A stretch of 13,156 nt of DNA, taken from assembly GCA_016929465.1 (NCBI GenBank), contig JAFGIT010000128.1, forward strand, positions 1 through 13,156, read 5' to 3'. This stretch comes from JAFGIT01 sp016929465 [NCBI: Candidatus Coatesbacteria bacterium]. GTDB taxonomy: Bacteria > B130-G9. Under the pieces are notes generated by a model. That model made no database searches. It was not told the DNA's origin and saw nothing but the letters and a program-made list of their open reading frames with translations. A program made the translations under genes and the position numbers. Positions 1-8,332 of the stretch are shown in pieces; the first letter of the stretch is position 1, and each line of letters begins with the position of its first letter.

Positions 1-1
1 C

Positions 2-523
2 AATATCGCCGCAATCAACTACCATTTCGGCTCGAAGGCGAGCCTATACAAGGCGACCTGGGAATGCGCGATCAAATGTGTCCAGGAAGCATACCCGCTC
101 GATAGAGGTGTGTCGCCGGGGTCTTCTCCAAATGAGAAACTGCGCGCATTCATAGCTGCAATGGTTGGCCGAATAACGGATGATAGGCCGAGCTACTTCC
201 ATCGAATACACATGATGGAGTTCTTCAAACCCTCCGGCGTGCTCGATGACCTCATTAACAAGCACTTCAAGGCCAATAGGGAGTATACGCTTGGCCTCGT
301 GAGGGAATTTCTCGGACCGAAGGCGAACGAGTCCGACATGCAGCTATGCGAGCTCAGCATCATAAGCCAAATAAGGATGGTCCGCCCCAAATTGCACCCA
401 AAGAGACAACATCCATGGCATTTCGCCTGCAAGGACACCGAGCGTGTAATCGACCACATAACCAGGTTCTCACTGGCCGGAATAGCGGCCATAAAAGGAG
501 AGATCGATGCGAGGACAGAATAG
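2..523 (+). CDS. TetR/AcrR-family transcriptional repressor, N-terminus cut by window edge
   Basis: The frame is open from base 2, and 173 residues are visible up to TAG at 521-523. The first visible residues (NIAAINYHFGSKASLYKA) are the end of a TetR helix-turn-helix: recognition helix, then the family-typical Y-H-F-x-S-K turn. About 40-50 N-terminal residues should lie upstream of the window. The rest is an all-helical ligand-binding domain. The segment around RPSYFHRIHMMEFFKPSG resembles CecR-like (DUF1956) C-terminal domains, which is a family-level impression only. TetR proteins bind palindromic operators as dimers and release on binding a small molecule. The stop overlaps the GTG start of the outer-membrane-factor gene by one base, so the regulator is the promoter-proximal gene of the efflux operon. 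I infer that it autorepresses the whole unit. Its operator would lie upstream and is not visible. Confidence 0.88.
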   Translation, partial: NIAAINYHFGSKASLYKATWECAIKCVQEAYPLDRGVSPGSSPNEKLRAFIAAMVGRITDDRPSYFHRIHMMEFFKPSGVLDDLINKHFKANREYTLGLVREFLGPKANESDMQLCELSIISQIRMVRPKLHPKRQHPWHFACKDTERVIDHITRFSLAGIAAIKGEIDARTE

Positions 524-2070
524 TGCGAGATAGGACAGGACAGCATATCGACCTGGGCAAAAATGCGAACAAATCAGAGAACCGATCTGCCTCTTCGAGT
601 AGCAGATCGGGGCATCATCTTGAATCCTCGATACATGTCATTCTGTTGTCGCTGCTCGCCTTGAGCGCCCTCTTGGCTCTTTCATGCGCTTCAAAGGACC
701 AATACATAAAGCCGCCCGTCGAGTTTGGCAGGTCTTTTTCTGCCGATGGTTCCGCGCCGCTTGCCGATAGGTGGTGGGAGGCATTCGAGGACACGCGGTT
801 GAACGCCATCGTCGAGGAGTCGCTTCAGGATAATTTCAGCCTGAAGGCGGCCTGGGACCGCCTCGACCAGGCCTGGGCCACAGCTTCGAAGAACGGAGCG
901 GATATGTGGCCTAGCGTGCAGGGCTCCGCAGGCTATTCCAGAACGGTCACGAAGGTCGCCGGGCTCGAGAGAGCGTATCTAACTCAATACGGCCTCGGCA
1001 TTGTGGCAAGTTACGAGCTCGACCTTTGGGGCAAGGTCCGAGCAACTCGTGATGCATCCAGATTCGATGCTCTCGCATCGCAGGAGGCCCTATTAACGGC
1101 AGCGATTACCCTTACTGCAGAGGTGGTCAATACGTGGCACCGTTTGATCGAGCAGAATGGCCAGATGAAGCTGCTCGAGGCGCAGATGAAGACCAACGAG
1201 GACTATCTGGAGGTCATAACTCTCCAGTTCAGGCGAGGCATATCTTCCGCGACCGATGTCCTTCAGCAGCAGCAGTTGGTTGAGTCGAACAAGGGCGAGA
1301 TAATACAGGTCAAATCCAACATAGAGGTTCTGAGAAACCAGTTGGCCGTCCTCGTGGGCAAATCCCCGCAAGATGAGGCATTCGAGATTCCGCAAACGCT
1401 GTCAGATGTTCCGGATATGCCGAAGATCGGAGCCGTCGCCGATTGGCTTCGGCGGAGGCCGGATGTTCGGGCAGCAGAGCTCGCCGTTCGGTCGGCGGAT
1501 AAGCGCGCCGCTGCCGCCCTCGCGGATCGGTTCCCCAGCATAAGCCTTTCGGTCGGGGCAGACACTAGCGCGGAGGAGATACGTGACCTGTTCGATAATT
1601 GGGCTGCGAGCCTTGCCGCAAACCTGGTTGCGCCGCTCTTTGACGGAAACAGGCGCCTGGCCGAATCGAAGCGGACTCGCTTCGCGGCCCAGGAGGAGAT
1701 GAATAATTATGCGCAGTTGGTCCTGGAATCGCTCAAGGAGGTGGAGGACGCGCTGGTGAACGAGGCCTCTCAGGCCGAGTATGTCCGGAGCCTCGAAAAG
1801 CAGCTCCTTCTCTCTGAGAAGGCCACGCAGCAATCAAGGGAAAATTACACGAAAGGTGGCATCGATTTCACTCGCTATCTTACAACACTTCTGTCTCACC
1901 AGAAGCTCCAGAGAACCTACTTGAGTACGGTGCGGGAGCGGCTGGATTACAGGGTGAGTCTTTACAGAGCGATCGCAGGGAGCTGGGAGCTGTCAAGACC
2001 AAATACAAACGTGAATGACAATGATGCTCGGCCAGTCGATGACAGCGAATCGACCGAGACAACTAAATAA
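523..2070 (+). CDS. NodT/OprM-type outer membrane factor lipoprotein of an RND efflux pump
   Basis: This 515-residue protein is the outer-membrane exit duct of a tripartite pump. I chose GTG at 523 because it overlaps the TetR stop (TAGTG) and has GAGG at 511-514, 8 nt upstream. The frame is open further upstream, but that part overlaps tetR. A hydrophobic stretch at residues 39-54 ends in a cysteine (C55), giving a lipoprotein-like signal. The n-region is unusually long (about 38 residues), and the lipobox ALSC lacks the usual Leu at -3. Family landmarks are YELDLWGKVR near residue 165, LRRRPDVRAAE opening the second OEP repeat, APLFDGNRR, and the C-terminal LYRAIAGSW, which matches the common LYRALGGGW ending. 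Two OEP repeats with long helices fit a TolC-like trimer. The adaptor gene follows after 20 nt. Confidence 0.93.
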   Translation: MRDRTGQHIDLGKNANKSENRSASSSSRSGHHLESSIHVILLSLLALSALLALSCASKDQYIKPPVEFGRSFSADGSAPLADRWWEAFEDTRLNAIVEESLQDNFSLKAAWDRLDQAWATASKNGADMWPSVQGSAGYSRTVTKVAGLERAYLTQYGLGIVASYELDLWGKVRATRDASRFDALASQEALLTAAITLTAEVVNTWHRLIEQNGQMKLLEAQMKTNEDYLEVITLQFRRGISSATDVLQQQQLVESNKGEIIQVKSNIEVLRNQLAVLVGKSPQDEAFEIPQTLSDVPDMPKIGAVADWLRRRPDVRAAELAVRSADKRAAAALADRFPSISLSVGADTSAEEIRDLFDNWAASLAANLVAPLFDGNRRLAESKRTRFAAQEEMNNYAQLVLESLKEVEDALVNEASQAEYVRSLEKQLLLSEKATQQSRENYTKGGIDFTRYLTTLLSHQKLQRTYLSTVRERLDYRVSLYRAIAGSWELSRPNTNVNDNDARPVDDSESTETTK

Positions 2071-2090
2071 TTGAGTTACGGGAGAATACT

Positions 2091-3383
2091 TTGACTGCAG
2101 AGAAAGCCTATAAGAAACAATATGAGCCAAGCGAACGAGGGGCTCCGCAGGTCTCGACCGCGCGCAAGTGGGCGAGCTACATCAGTCGGTTTGGATTGGC
2201 AATCATCATTCTCCTAGTTGCAGGACTCATCGCGGCCTACTGGATGTCCAATAAGCCGAAGGCCCAGAGAACGCAGCCTCCAAAGCAATCGATTTTGGTT
2301 GAGGTCGCTCCCATCAAACTCGGGGAACATCAGGTGGTCGTGGAGGCCATGGGAACCGTTATTCCCGCGAAGGAGGTGCAGCTGACATCTCGAGTGGGCG
2401 GCGAGGTGGTCGAGGTAGCTCCCGAGTTCGTGCCGGGCGGGCAATTCAGGCGAGGAGAAAAGGTGCTCAAGATCGATCCTCGCGACTACGAGCTCGTCTT
2501 GAAGCAGAGAAAGAGTGAGCTTGCGAAGGCCGAATCGGAGTTGAAACTCGAGATGGGCCAGCAATCGATCTCGCAAAAGGAGTACAAGTTGCTCGGGCAA
2601 GAGGTTGAGAGCGGAGACGAAGAGCTCTTGCTCAGAAAGCCCCAGCTCGAGTCGGCCAGGGCGGCGGTAGCGTCTGCAGAGGCTGCCTACGAGAAGGCGG
2701 CGCTAGATCTCAATCGTACGACTGTGGAGGCGCCATTCAACTCGCAAATCCAATCGACCTCAGTGGAAGTCGGAGCACAGGTTTCTGCTGGAGCTGCGCT
2801 TGGCTCGATTGCTGGGACTGATGAGTATTGGGTCAAGGTCTCAGTTCCTGTCGATCAACTCAAATGGATCGATATACCCGGCAATGGAAACACAACCGGT
2901 TCGACGGTTCGGATTCTATATGTAACGCAGTCGGGCGAGACTGACGCTTGGAACGGCAAGGTTATGAGGCTCATGCCCAGCCTCGAGACGCAGGGGCGAT
3001 TGGCACAGATCCTCGTCAACGTAGAGGATCCGCTGGGGCTCAGCGATCCAGCGACGAAGAGGAGGCCATTGCTCCTGGACTCATACGTCCGCGCCGAGAT
3101 TATCGGGCGTCAACTCGACAATGTCGCAGCGATAGACCGGACTTCCCTACGCGACGGGAATCATGTGTGGGTTATGCTTCCCGACGACACGCTCGACATC
3201 CGTGAGGTCGAGATTGCGTGGGGCTCCGACGAACTTGTCTGCGTGTCGGGTGGGCTTCGCGATGGGGAACTTCTTGTCATAAGCGACATAGCAGCGCCGG
3301 TGAAGCGAACGTCGCTAAGAACGGGGAATGGATCTTCTAGAAAATCGAAGAATCAGCCATCAGTGAGTCAGCAGGGGAGCTAG
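2091..3383 (+). CDS. RND efflux periplasmic adaptor (membrane fusion protein, HlyD/AcrA-like)
   Basis: This 430-residue adaptor links the inner-membrane permease to the outer membrane factor. The TTG start at 2091 has GGAG at 2081-2084, 6 nt upstream. A single membrane anchor lies at about residues 33-51 (FGLAIIILLVAGLIAAYWM), with a basic cytoplasmic leader, so it is anchored by a helix and not by a lipid. The order is: barrel-sandwich first half (about 90-130, with RVGGEVVEV), an alpha-helical hairpin or coiled coil rich in Glu, Lys and Ala (about 132-206), second lipoyl half (TTVEAPFNSQI through VSAGAALGSIAG), beta-barrel (about 245-335), then a membrane-proximal domain to about 405. The last 25 residues are Ser/Lys/Gln-rich and probably disordered. 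The permease start follows two bases after the stop. Confidence 0.94.
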   Translation: MTAEKAYKKQYEPSERGAPQVSTARKWASYISRFGLAIIILLVAGLIAAYWMSNKPKAQRTQPPKQSILVEVAPIKLGEHQVVVEAMGTVIPAKEVQLTSRVGGEVVEVAPEFVPGGQFRRGEKVLKIDPRDYELVLKQRKSELAKAESELKLEMGQQSISQKEYKLLGQEVESGDEELLLRKPQLESARAAVASAEAAYEKAALDLNRTTVEAPFNSQIQSTSVEVGAQVSAGAALGSIAGTDEYWVKVSVPVDQLKWIDIPGNGNTTGSTVRILYVTQSGETDAWNGKVMRLMPSLETQGRLAQILVNVEDPLGLSDPATKRRPLLLDSYVRAEIIGRQLDNVAAIDRTSLRDGNHVWVMLPDDTLDIREVEIAWGSDELVCVSGGLRDGELLVISDIAAPVKRTSLRTGNGSSRKSKNQPSVSQQGS

Positions 3384-3385
3384 GG

Positions 3386-6300
3386 ATGGAGATGAACAAT
3401 TCGGGTGCCAAGCGCGGCCCCATAGCATACCTCGCCGGTCACTCGGTGGCGGCGAATCTGATCATGATGATCTGCCTGGTCGGCGGCTTCCTCGCGCTCA
3501 TGACCATGAAGCAAGAGGTCTTTCCCGATGTGACGATGGACCAGGTGATTGTTTCTGTCTCGTACCCCGGAGCGAGTCCGGAAGAGGTCGAAGAGGGAAT
3601 AATCCTCTCTATCGAGGAGGCCGTGCGCGGCCTGGATGGAGTTGACGAATTCTCTTCAACAGCGAATGAGGGCTCTGGAACTGTCACGATCGACCTGCTC
3701 ATCGGCGCGGATGACAAGACGGTCGCGCAGGATGTACAAAGCGAGATCGATCGCATCACCACATTCCCGGAGGATGCGGAAGAGCCTAGCGTACGGATCG
3801 CTGGCCACAAGCATGAGGTCCTCGACCTGATCATCTATGGTGATGTGTCCGACGTCGTCCTCCATCAGCTGAGTGAGCAACTCCGTGATTACGTTCTTCA
3901 ACACCCCAATGTGACGCAGGTTGAGATCGAGGGGCTGCCGTCGCTCGAGATCAGTATAGAAGTCTCCCAGGAGAATCTGCGGCGATATGGTCTCACTCTG
4001 GCCGATGTTGCCCAGCGCCTGGCTAACGAATCACTTGATGTTCCCGGCGGGAGCCTAAAGACAGACACGGGCGAGATACTGGTTAGAGTCAAGGAGCGTC
4101 GAGATTACGGCAAGGAATTCGCCCAGATCCCGATAATCACCGCGGAAGACGGGAGCCAGGTTCTTCTCGGTCAGATCGCGACAATCGATGACGGCTTTGA
4201 GGATACCGATAGATACATGCGCTACAATGGTGTGCCCGCGATGACCCTGGAGGTCTATCGGATTGGCGATCAGACCCCAGCGGATGTCGCGAATGCTGTA
4301 CGAGAACAGGTAGAGGAATTTCAGCCGCATCTGCCGCCTGGTATCCACACCGCGATCGAGCGCGACAGGTCCGAGGTATATGTCCAGCGAGTTGACCTGC
4401 TGCTCAAAAATGCCGGCATCGGACTGATCCTGGTTCTCATATTGCTGGGGCTGTTTCTGGAGGCGCGTCTCGCGTTCTGGGTCATGATGGGGATACCGAT
4501 ATCGTTCCTGGGCTCCTTCCTTTTCCTGCCCATGTCCGACATCTCGATCAATATGATGTCTCTCTTTGCTTACATCATCGCGCTCGGGATTGTGGTCGAT
4601 GACGCAATAGTTGTCGGCGAGAACGTCTATCACTATCGGCAGGAAGGCCTGTCGCCCTTGAAGGCAGCCATTAAGGGCGCTCGCGAGGTCGCTATGCCGG
4701 TTACATTCAGTATTCTAACTAACATAGTGACTTTCTTGCCGATCTATATCATCCCCGGCACGACCGGCAAGTTCTTCAAGACGATCCCCGTCGTGGTCAG
4801 CATCGTGTTTCTGATCTCACTGGCAGAGAGCCTATTCGTTCTGCCGTCGCATCTGGGACATCAGAAGGACCGCCGCAGAAGAGGAGGTATCACCGGCTGG
4901 CTTCATGAGAGACAACAGAGGTTCAGCGCTGCATTCCGCTCCTGGGTGAAGAACCGATACGGGCCCTTCCTGACTTTCGTCCTGCACCACCGCTATATAA
5001 CGGTTGCAATCTCACTCGCGATTCTGGTCATTTCCCTCTCCTATGCCCTGAGTGGGCGAATGGGCTTCCAGCTATTCCCCATTGTCGAGCGTGATTTCTC
5101 GCAGGCCAGCGTGGTGATGCCCTATGGCACGCCGCCGGAGAAGACAGAAGCGGTCCTTTCGAAGATCCTCGCCGGAGCGAAGAAGGTGATAAGCGAATCG
5201 GGGCATCCCGAGCTGGAAAAATCGACTCAGACGGACATTGGAAGAGGCGGCAGCCATAACGGTCGCGTTCGCGTCGAACTGGCTGACCCAGAGATCCGTA
5301 ACAAGATTATGACCACACAAGAATTCACGGACCGTTGGCGAGAGACCGTTGGCGAGATAGCCGGCGTCGAGTATGTGAGGTTCGCGTCCGATTTCGGCGG
5401 CCCTGGTGGTCATGGGATGCCTATAACAGTTGAGCTTAGCCACCGTGACATAGGAGTCCTCGAACGGGCGAGCCGAGAACTGGCGGAGATCATCAGCACC
5501 TATCCTCTCGTTAAGGATGTGGACGATGGCTTCCAGCCGGGGAAGCAGCAGCTCGATTTCGCGCTCAAGCCAGAGGGAAAAAGCCTCGGACTTACCGCGA
5601 GGGATGTAGCGAGGCAGGTCCGAAATGCATTCTATGGTGCGCAGGTCCTGCGGCAGCAGCGGGGCAGAAATGAGATTAAGATCATGGTCCGATTACCAGA
5701 ATCCGAGCGCTCCACAGAGCAGACGATCGACGATCTCCTTCTGAGAACTCCCGCGGGGACCGACGTGCCGCTTCGCGAGGTCGCCTCAATTGACCGAGGC
5801 AGAGCCTATACATCGATCAGCAGAAGGAATGGACGGCGCGTTATCCAGGTTTCGGCAGATGTGACGCCGCGGAGCAAGGCGGGTGAAATTATCTCAGATC
5901 TCAAAGAGAATGACCTGGTAAGACTTGCCCGAAAGTACAGGGGGCTTCAGTACAGTTTCGAGGGCCATCAGGCGGACATTTCAGAGAGTCTGGGTAGCCT
6001 TCAGGTTACGTTCGTGGTTGCCCTTCTCGTCATATATGCCTTGCTCGCGATTCCTTTCAGGAGTTATTCTCAGCCGTTGATCGTCATGACGAGTATCCCG
6101 TTTGGGATAGTCGGCGCAATCCTCGGGCACCTCGTGATGGGATACGACCTCTGTGTGCCGAGTATGTTCGGGATCGTTGCGCTCGCCGGCGTCGTGGTTA
6201 ATGATTCTCTCGTCATGGTCGACTTCGCTAACCGCAGGCTGCTGGAAGGCGGACTAAGTCATCACGAGGCGATCCACACGGCGGCTATCCAGCGTTTCAG

Positions 6301-6580
6301 GCCAATTCTGCTGACGACGCTCACGACATTTGGTGGGCTGTCGCCGATGATATTCGAGACATCGAGGCAGGCGAGGTTCTTGATCCCCATGGCATTGTCT
6401 CTCGGATATGGCATCTTGTTCGCGACCTTTATCACGCTAGTCATCGTCCCCTCGCTATTCTTGGTTGTTGAGGACTTTCGAGGCGCATTCGCCAAATTCC
6501 GGGGTGCGATTGCTCCCGAAAGGCAATTCCATCAGGAGCCTGTGCCGGTCAAGGCTCAGAGTATGACGATGGACAGCTAG
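3386..6580 (+). CDS. RND multidrug efflux permease (HAE1/AcrB-like inner membrane pump)
   Basis: This 1064-residue proton-driven pump has the normal family length. ATG at 3386 has GGGGAG 6 nt upstream; ATG at 3392 is a possible alternative. TM1 is at about 20-40, followed by the porter domain and the signature VSYPGASPEEVEEGI (57-71). TM2-6 span about 335-490 and TM7 about 537-555, then comes a second porter half, with TM8-12 at about 870-1030. The proton-relay pair is present in TM4 as D405-D406 within GIVVDDAIVVGENV. In TM10 the motif reads GVVVNDSLVMVDFANRR, so the position of AcrB Lys940 is Asn, followed by Asp. The pump should work with the adaptor and outer membrane factor encoded upstream. 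Substrates cannot be read from the sequence; drugs, solvents or lipids are all possible. Confidence 0.95.
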   Translation: MEMNNSGAKRGPIAYLAGHSVAANLIMMICLVGGFLALMTMKQEVFPDVTMDQVIVSVSYPGASPEEVEEGIILSIEEAVRGLDGVDEFSSTANEGSGTVTIDLLIGADDKTVAQDVQSEIDRITTFPEDAEEPSVRIAGHKHEVLDLIIYGDVSDVVLHQLSEQLRDYVLQHPNVTQVEIEGLPSLEISIEVSQENLRRYGLTLADVAQRLANESLDVPGGSLKTDTGEILVRVKERRDYGKEFAQIPIITAEDGSQVLLGQIATIDDGFEDTDRYMRYNGVPAMTLEVYRIGDQTPADVANAVREQVEEFQPHLPPGIHTAIERDRSEVYVQRVDLLLKNAGIGLILVLILLGLFLEARLAFWVMMGIPISFLGSFLFLPMSDISINMMSLFAYIIALGIVVDDAIVVGENVYHYRQEGLSPLKAAIKGAREVAMPVTFSILTNIVTFLPIYIIPGTTGKFFKTIPVVVSIVFLISLAESLFVLPSHLGHQKDRRRRGGITGWLHERQQRFSAAFRSWVKNRYGPFLTFVLHHRYITVAISLAILVISLSYALSGRMGFQLFPIVERDFSQASVVMPYGTPPEKTEAVLSKILAGAKKVISESGHPELEKSTQTDIGRGGSHNGRVRVELADPEIRNKIMTTQEFTDRWRETVGEIAGVEYVRFASDFGGPGGHGMPITVELSHRDIGVLERASRELAEIISTYPLVKDVDDGFQPGKQQLDFALKPEGKSLGLTARDVARQVRNAFYGAQVLRQQRGRNEIKIMVRLPESERSTEQTIDDLLLRTPAGTDVPLREVASIDRGRAYTSISRRNGRRVIQVSADVTPRSKAGEIISDLKENDLVRLARKYRGLQYSFEGHQADISESLGSLQVTFVVALLVIYALLAIPFRSYSQPLIVMTSIPFGIVGAILGHLVMGYDLCVPSMFGIVALAGVVVNDSLVMVDFANRRLLEGGLSHHEAIHTAAIQRFRPILLTTLTTFGGLSPMIFETSRQARFLIPMALSLGYGILFATFITLVIVPSLFLVVEDFRGAFAKFRGAIAPERQFHQEPVPVKAQSMTMDS

Positions 6581-7954
6581 GTGGAGAAGAAAGCTGCGGT
6601 TCTCTCTGACGGCCATGTGGGCCGCACACTGCTGAAGTTCGCCGCTCCTATGCTGGGCGGGACCTTCGCGATGACGGCCTTCCACCTGATTGATACGATC
6701 TTCGTGGCTCGCCTCGGGACGTTGCCGTTAGCGGCGATGGGCTTCTCATTCCCGGTGATCATGTTCGTGGGCAGTATTGCTCGGGGCCTGGGAATGGGGG
6801 CCGCTGCAGTTGTTTCGAAAGCTATAGGCAGCGGCGACCGTGAGAGGGCTCGCAGGGTGATGACACACGCGCTGCTTCTCACAGCATCCATTGTCGCTGC
6901 TTTCTCGATTGTAGGCCTTTTGACCATTGGGCCCCTTTTCAGGGCGCTTGGGGCAACAGAGCAGCTAATTCCCATGATAAGCGACTATATGTCGATATGG
7001 TATGTCGCGATGGCATTCATGATGATCCCGATGATGGCCAATTCCGGAATGAGGGCCGACGGGGATACTGTCTTCCCGAGCGTCGTGATGATCGGAGGGT
7101 GCGGTATCAACACAATCCTTGATCCCATCATGATCTATGGCTGGTTCGGATTTCCCAGGCTGGAGCTCGCAGGAGCCGCACTCGCCACCGCCATCTCACG
7201 AGCTATAACGCTGGTGCTGGCCCTGTATCTGCTCAGGCGTAGGCATCACCTGCTCGAGCTTCGCATCCCGAAATTGCATGAGATGTGGACCTCGTGGCGA
7301 CAGCTGCTGCAGATAGGCATCCCGACGAGCGCGACGAACCTCCTGTTGCCCATATCGAATGCGGTCGTGATTCGGATTGTATCGCAGTTCGGCGAGACCG
7401 CGGTCGCGGCCTGCGCCGCCGGGCGCAGGATAGAGATGTTCGCATTCATGATCCCGATGGCTCTTGGCATCTCACTTATTCCTTTCATCGGACAGAACTG
7501 GGGTGCTGGCAGGATCGACAGAATCAGGACGGCACGGAACTACGCCAACCGCTTTGCATTGCTGTGGGGAGTCGGGTGCTTCGCCACTCTATTCTTGCTG
7601 TCGGGCTACATCGCCACCTTCTTCAGCGAGGATCCCGAGGTTATCAGAATCATCACGCTCTATCTTCGTATACTCCCGATCGGCTATGGCATGCGTGAGC
7701 TGCATCGCTACACTGGATTCACCTTCATCGGCGTGGGCCGCCCGATGAGCTCGGTCGCGATAAACCTCATCCGCATAGGGGTGTTCCTGATCCCACTCGC
7801 CTACATCGGTTCGCTGCTATACGGAGTTGATGGCGTCTTCTGGGGGACGGTCCTCGCGGATGCCGCAGCAGCTGCAATCGCCCTGCTCTGGGGGCACAGG
7901 CTGTTTGCTGGGATGGAGCCGGCAAAGAGCCAATTGCGACCCAATGAAGAATAG
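6581..7954 (+). CDS. MATE-family multidrug/cation antiporter
   Basis: This is a 457-residue polytopic inner-membrane protein of normal MATE length, with about 12 hydrophobic segments in two homologous halves. The N-terminal half carries the characteristic run with FAAPMLGG, FHLIDTIFVARLG, LAAMGFSFPV and ARGLGMGAAAVVSKAIGSGD (about residues 20-86). The second half restarts near residue 240 (LLQIGIPTSATNLL) and includes FIGQNWGAG. MATE proteins export cationic drugs or metabolites in exchange for H+ or Na+. The GTG start directly abuts the permease stop (TAG then GTG) and has no strong Shine-Dalgarno sequence, so translation is probably coupled to the upstream gene. The next in-frame GTG at 6617 also lacks a ribosome-binding site. 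It is the last gene of the efflux operon, but I see no convincing terminator after it. Confidence 0.92.
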   Translation: MEKKAAVLSDGHVGRTLLKFAAPMLGGTFAMTAFHLIDTIFVARLGTLPLAAMGFSFPVIMFVGSIARGLGMGAAAVVSKAIGSGDRERARRVMTHALLLTASIVAAFSIVGLLTIGPLFRALGATEQLIPMISDYMSIWYVAMAFMMIPMMANSGMRADGDTVFPSVVMIGGCGINTILDPIMIYGWFGFPRLELAGAALATAISRAITLVLALYLLRRRHHLLELRIPKLHEMWTSWRQLLQIGIPTSATNLLLPISNAVVIRIVSQFGETAVAACAAGRRIEMFAFMIPMALGISLIPFIGQNWGAGRIDRIRTARNYANRFALLWGVGCFATLFLLSGYIATFFSEDPEVIRIITLYLRILPIGYGMRELHRYTGFTFIGVGRPMSSVAINLIRIGVFLIPLAYIGSLLYGVDGVFWGTVLADAAAAAIALLWGHRLFAGMEPAKSQLRPNEE

Positions 7955-8053
7955 AGTCGCCGATAGCCATGTAGGCGCCCTGCTGGCAGAGCAATCAGCG
8001 GCTTGGTCCGGCCTCCCCTACTTTTCTCCTTTATTATCATCAGAGAACATGGT

Positions 8054-8077
8054 ATGTAATAAATGTCATTATATAGT
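8054..8077 (+). promoter_or_regulatory. Possible promoter/operator upstream of hicAB
   Basis: The 183-nt gap between the MATE gene and hicA becomes AT-rich at about 8028-8078. It contains an imperfect inverted repeat with arms ATGTAAT (8054-8060) and ATTATAT (8068-8074), 6 of 7 bases symmetric, around a 7-nt centre. The right arm overlaps TATAGT (8072-8077), a fair -10 hexamer. No good -35 sits 17 nt upstream. A repressor site over a promoter would fit toxin-antitoxin autoregulation, but this rests only on sequence pattern. The rest of the gap shows no gene and no terminator-like hairpin. Confidence 0.25.
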
Positions 8078-8137
8078 CGTGCATGTGCTGGAGTCTCTGT
8101 TGATTCACACGTCCGCAATGAGCGTGTCTCTCCGACA

Positions 8138-8323
8138 ATGAAAGTCAGAGAGTTAATTCGAATGATTGAGAAGGACGGCTGGCGGTTGGTTCGTCAGAAG
8201 GGAAGCCATAGGCAATATAAACACGACTCAAAAACTGGTTTAGTCACAATCTCCGGAAACCTCGGTGTGGATATGCCTGCAGGAACATTGAATAATGTAT
8301 TGAAGCAGGCGGGGCTTAAATAG
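8138..8323 (+). CDS. hicA: HicA-family mRNA interferase toxin
   Basis: This 61-residue protein has the compact dsRBD-like fold sequence of HicA. It opens with MKVRELIRMIEKDGW and continues with the diagnostic GSHRQYKH segment, where H24 matches the family's catalytic histidine. The C-terminus (VTISGNLGVDMPAGTLNNVLKQAGLK) is also standard: a His or Asn before the conserved D-x-P-x-G-T-L-x-x-I/V-L-K-Q-A stretch. HicA toxins cleave mRNA in the cytoplasm until bound by HicB. The frame is open back to an ATG at 8063, but those 25 extra residues have no family resemblance, so I start at 8138. No clear Shine-Dalgarno precedes either start. The toxin-first order with hicB 9 nt downstream is usual for hicAB. 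All key residues are intact, so it is probably functional. Confidence 0.93.
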   Translation: MKVRELIRMIEKDGWRLVRQKGSHRQYKHDSKTGLVTISGNLGVDMPAGTLNNVLKQAGLK

Positions 8324-8332
8324 AGGTGATTC

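Noticed and set aside
346-522. Upstream extension of the outer membrane factor ORF to ATG 346
   Set aside because: It lies entirely over the tetR 3' end, has no export-signal character, and GTG 523 has a Shine-Dalgarno site and the TAGTG overlap.
4055-4633. Long 192-residue antisense ORF inside the RND permease
   Set aside because: It is the shadow of a strongly supported coding frame, with no family resemblance and no start signals.
7955-8050. Rho-independent terminator after the MATE gene
   Set aside because: I looked for a GC hairpin followed by a T-run. Only 3-4 bp stems such as GCC-CTGCT-GGC are present, with no T-tract.
8063-8137. N-terminal extension of HicA from ATG 8063
   Set aside because: The extra 25 residues do not resemble HicA, overlap the putative promoter, and lack a ribosome-binding site. 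The family start is at 8138.
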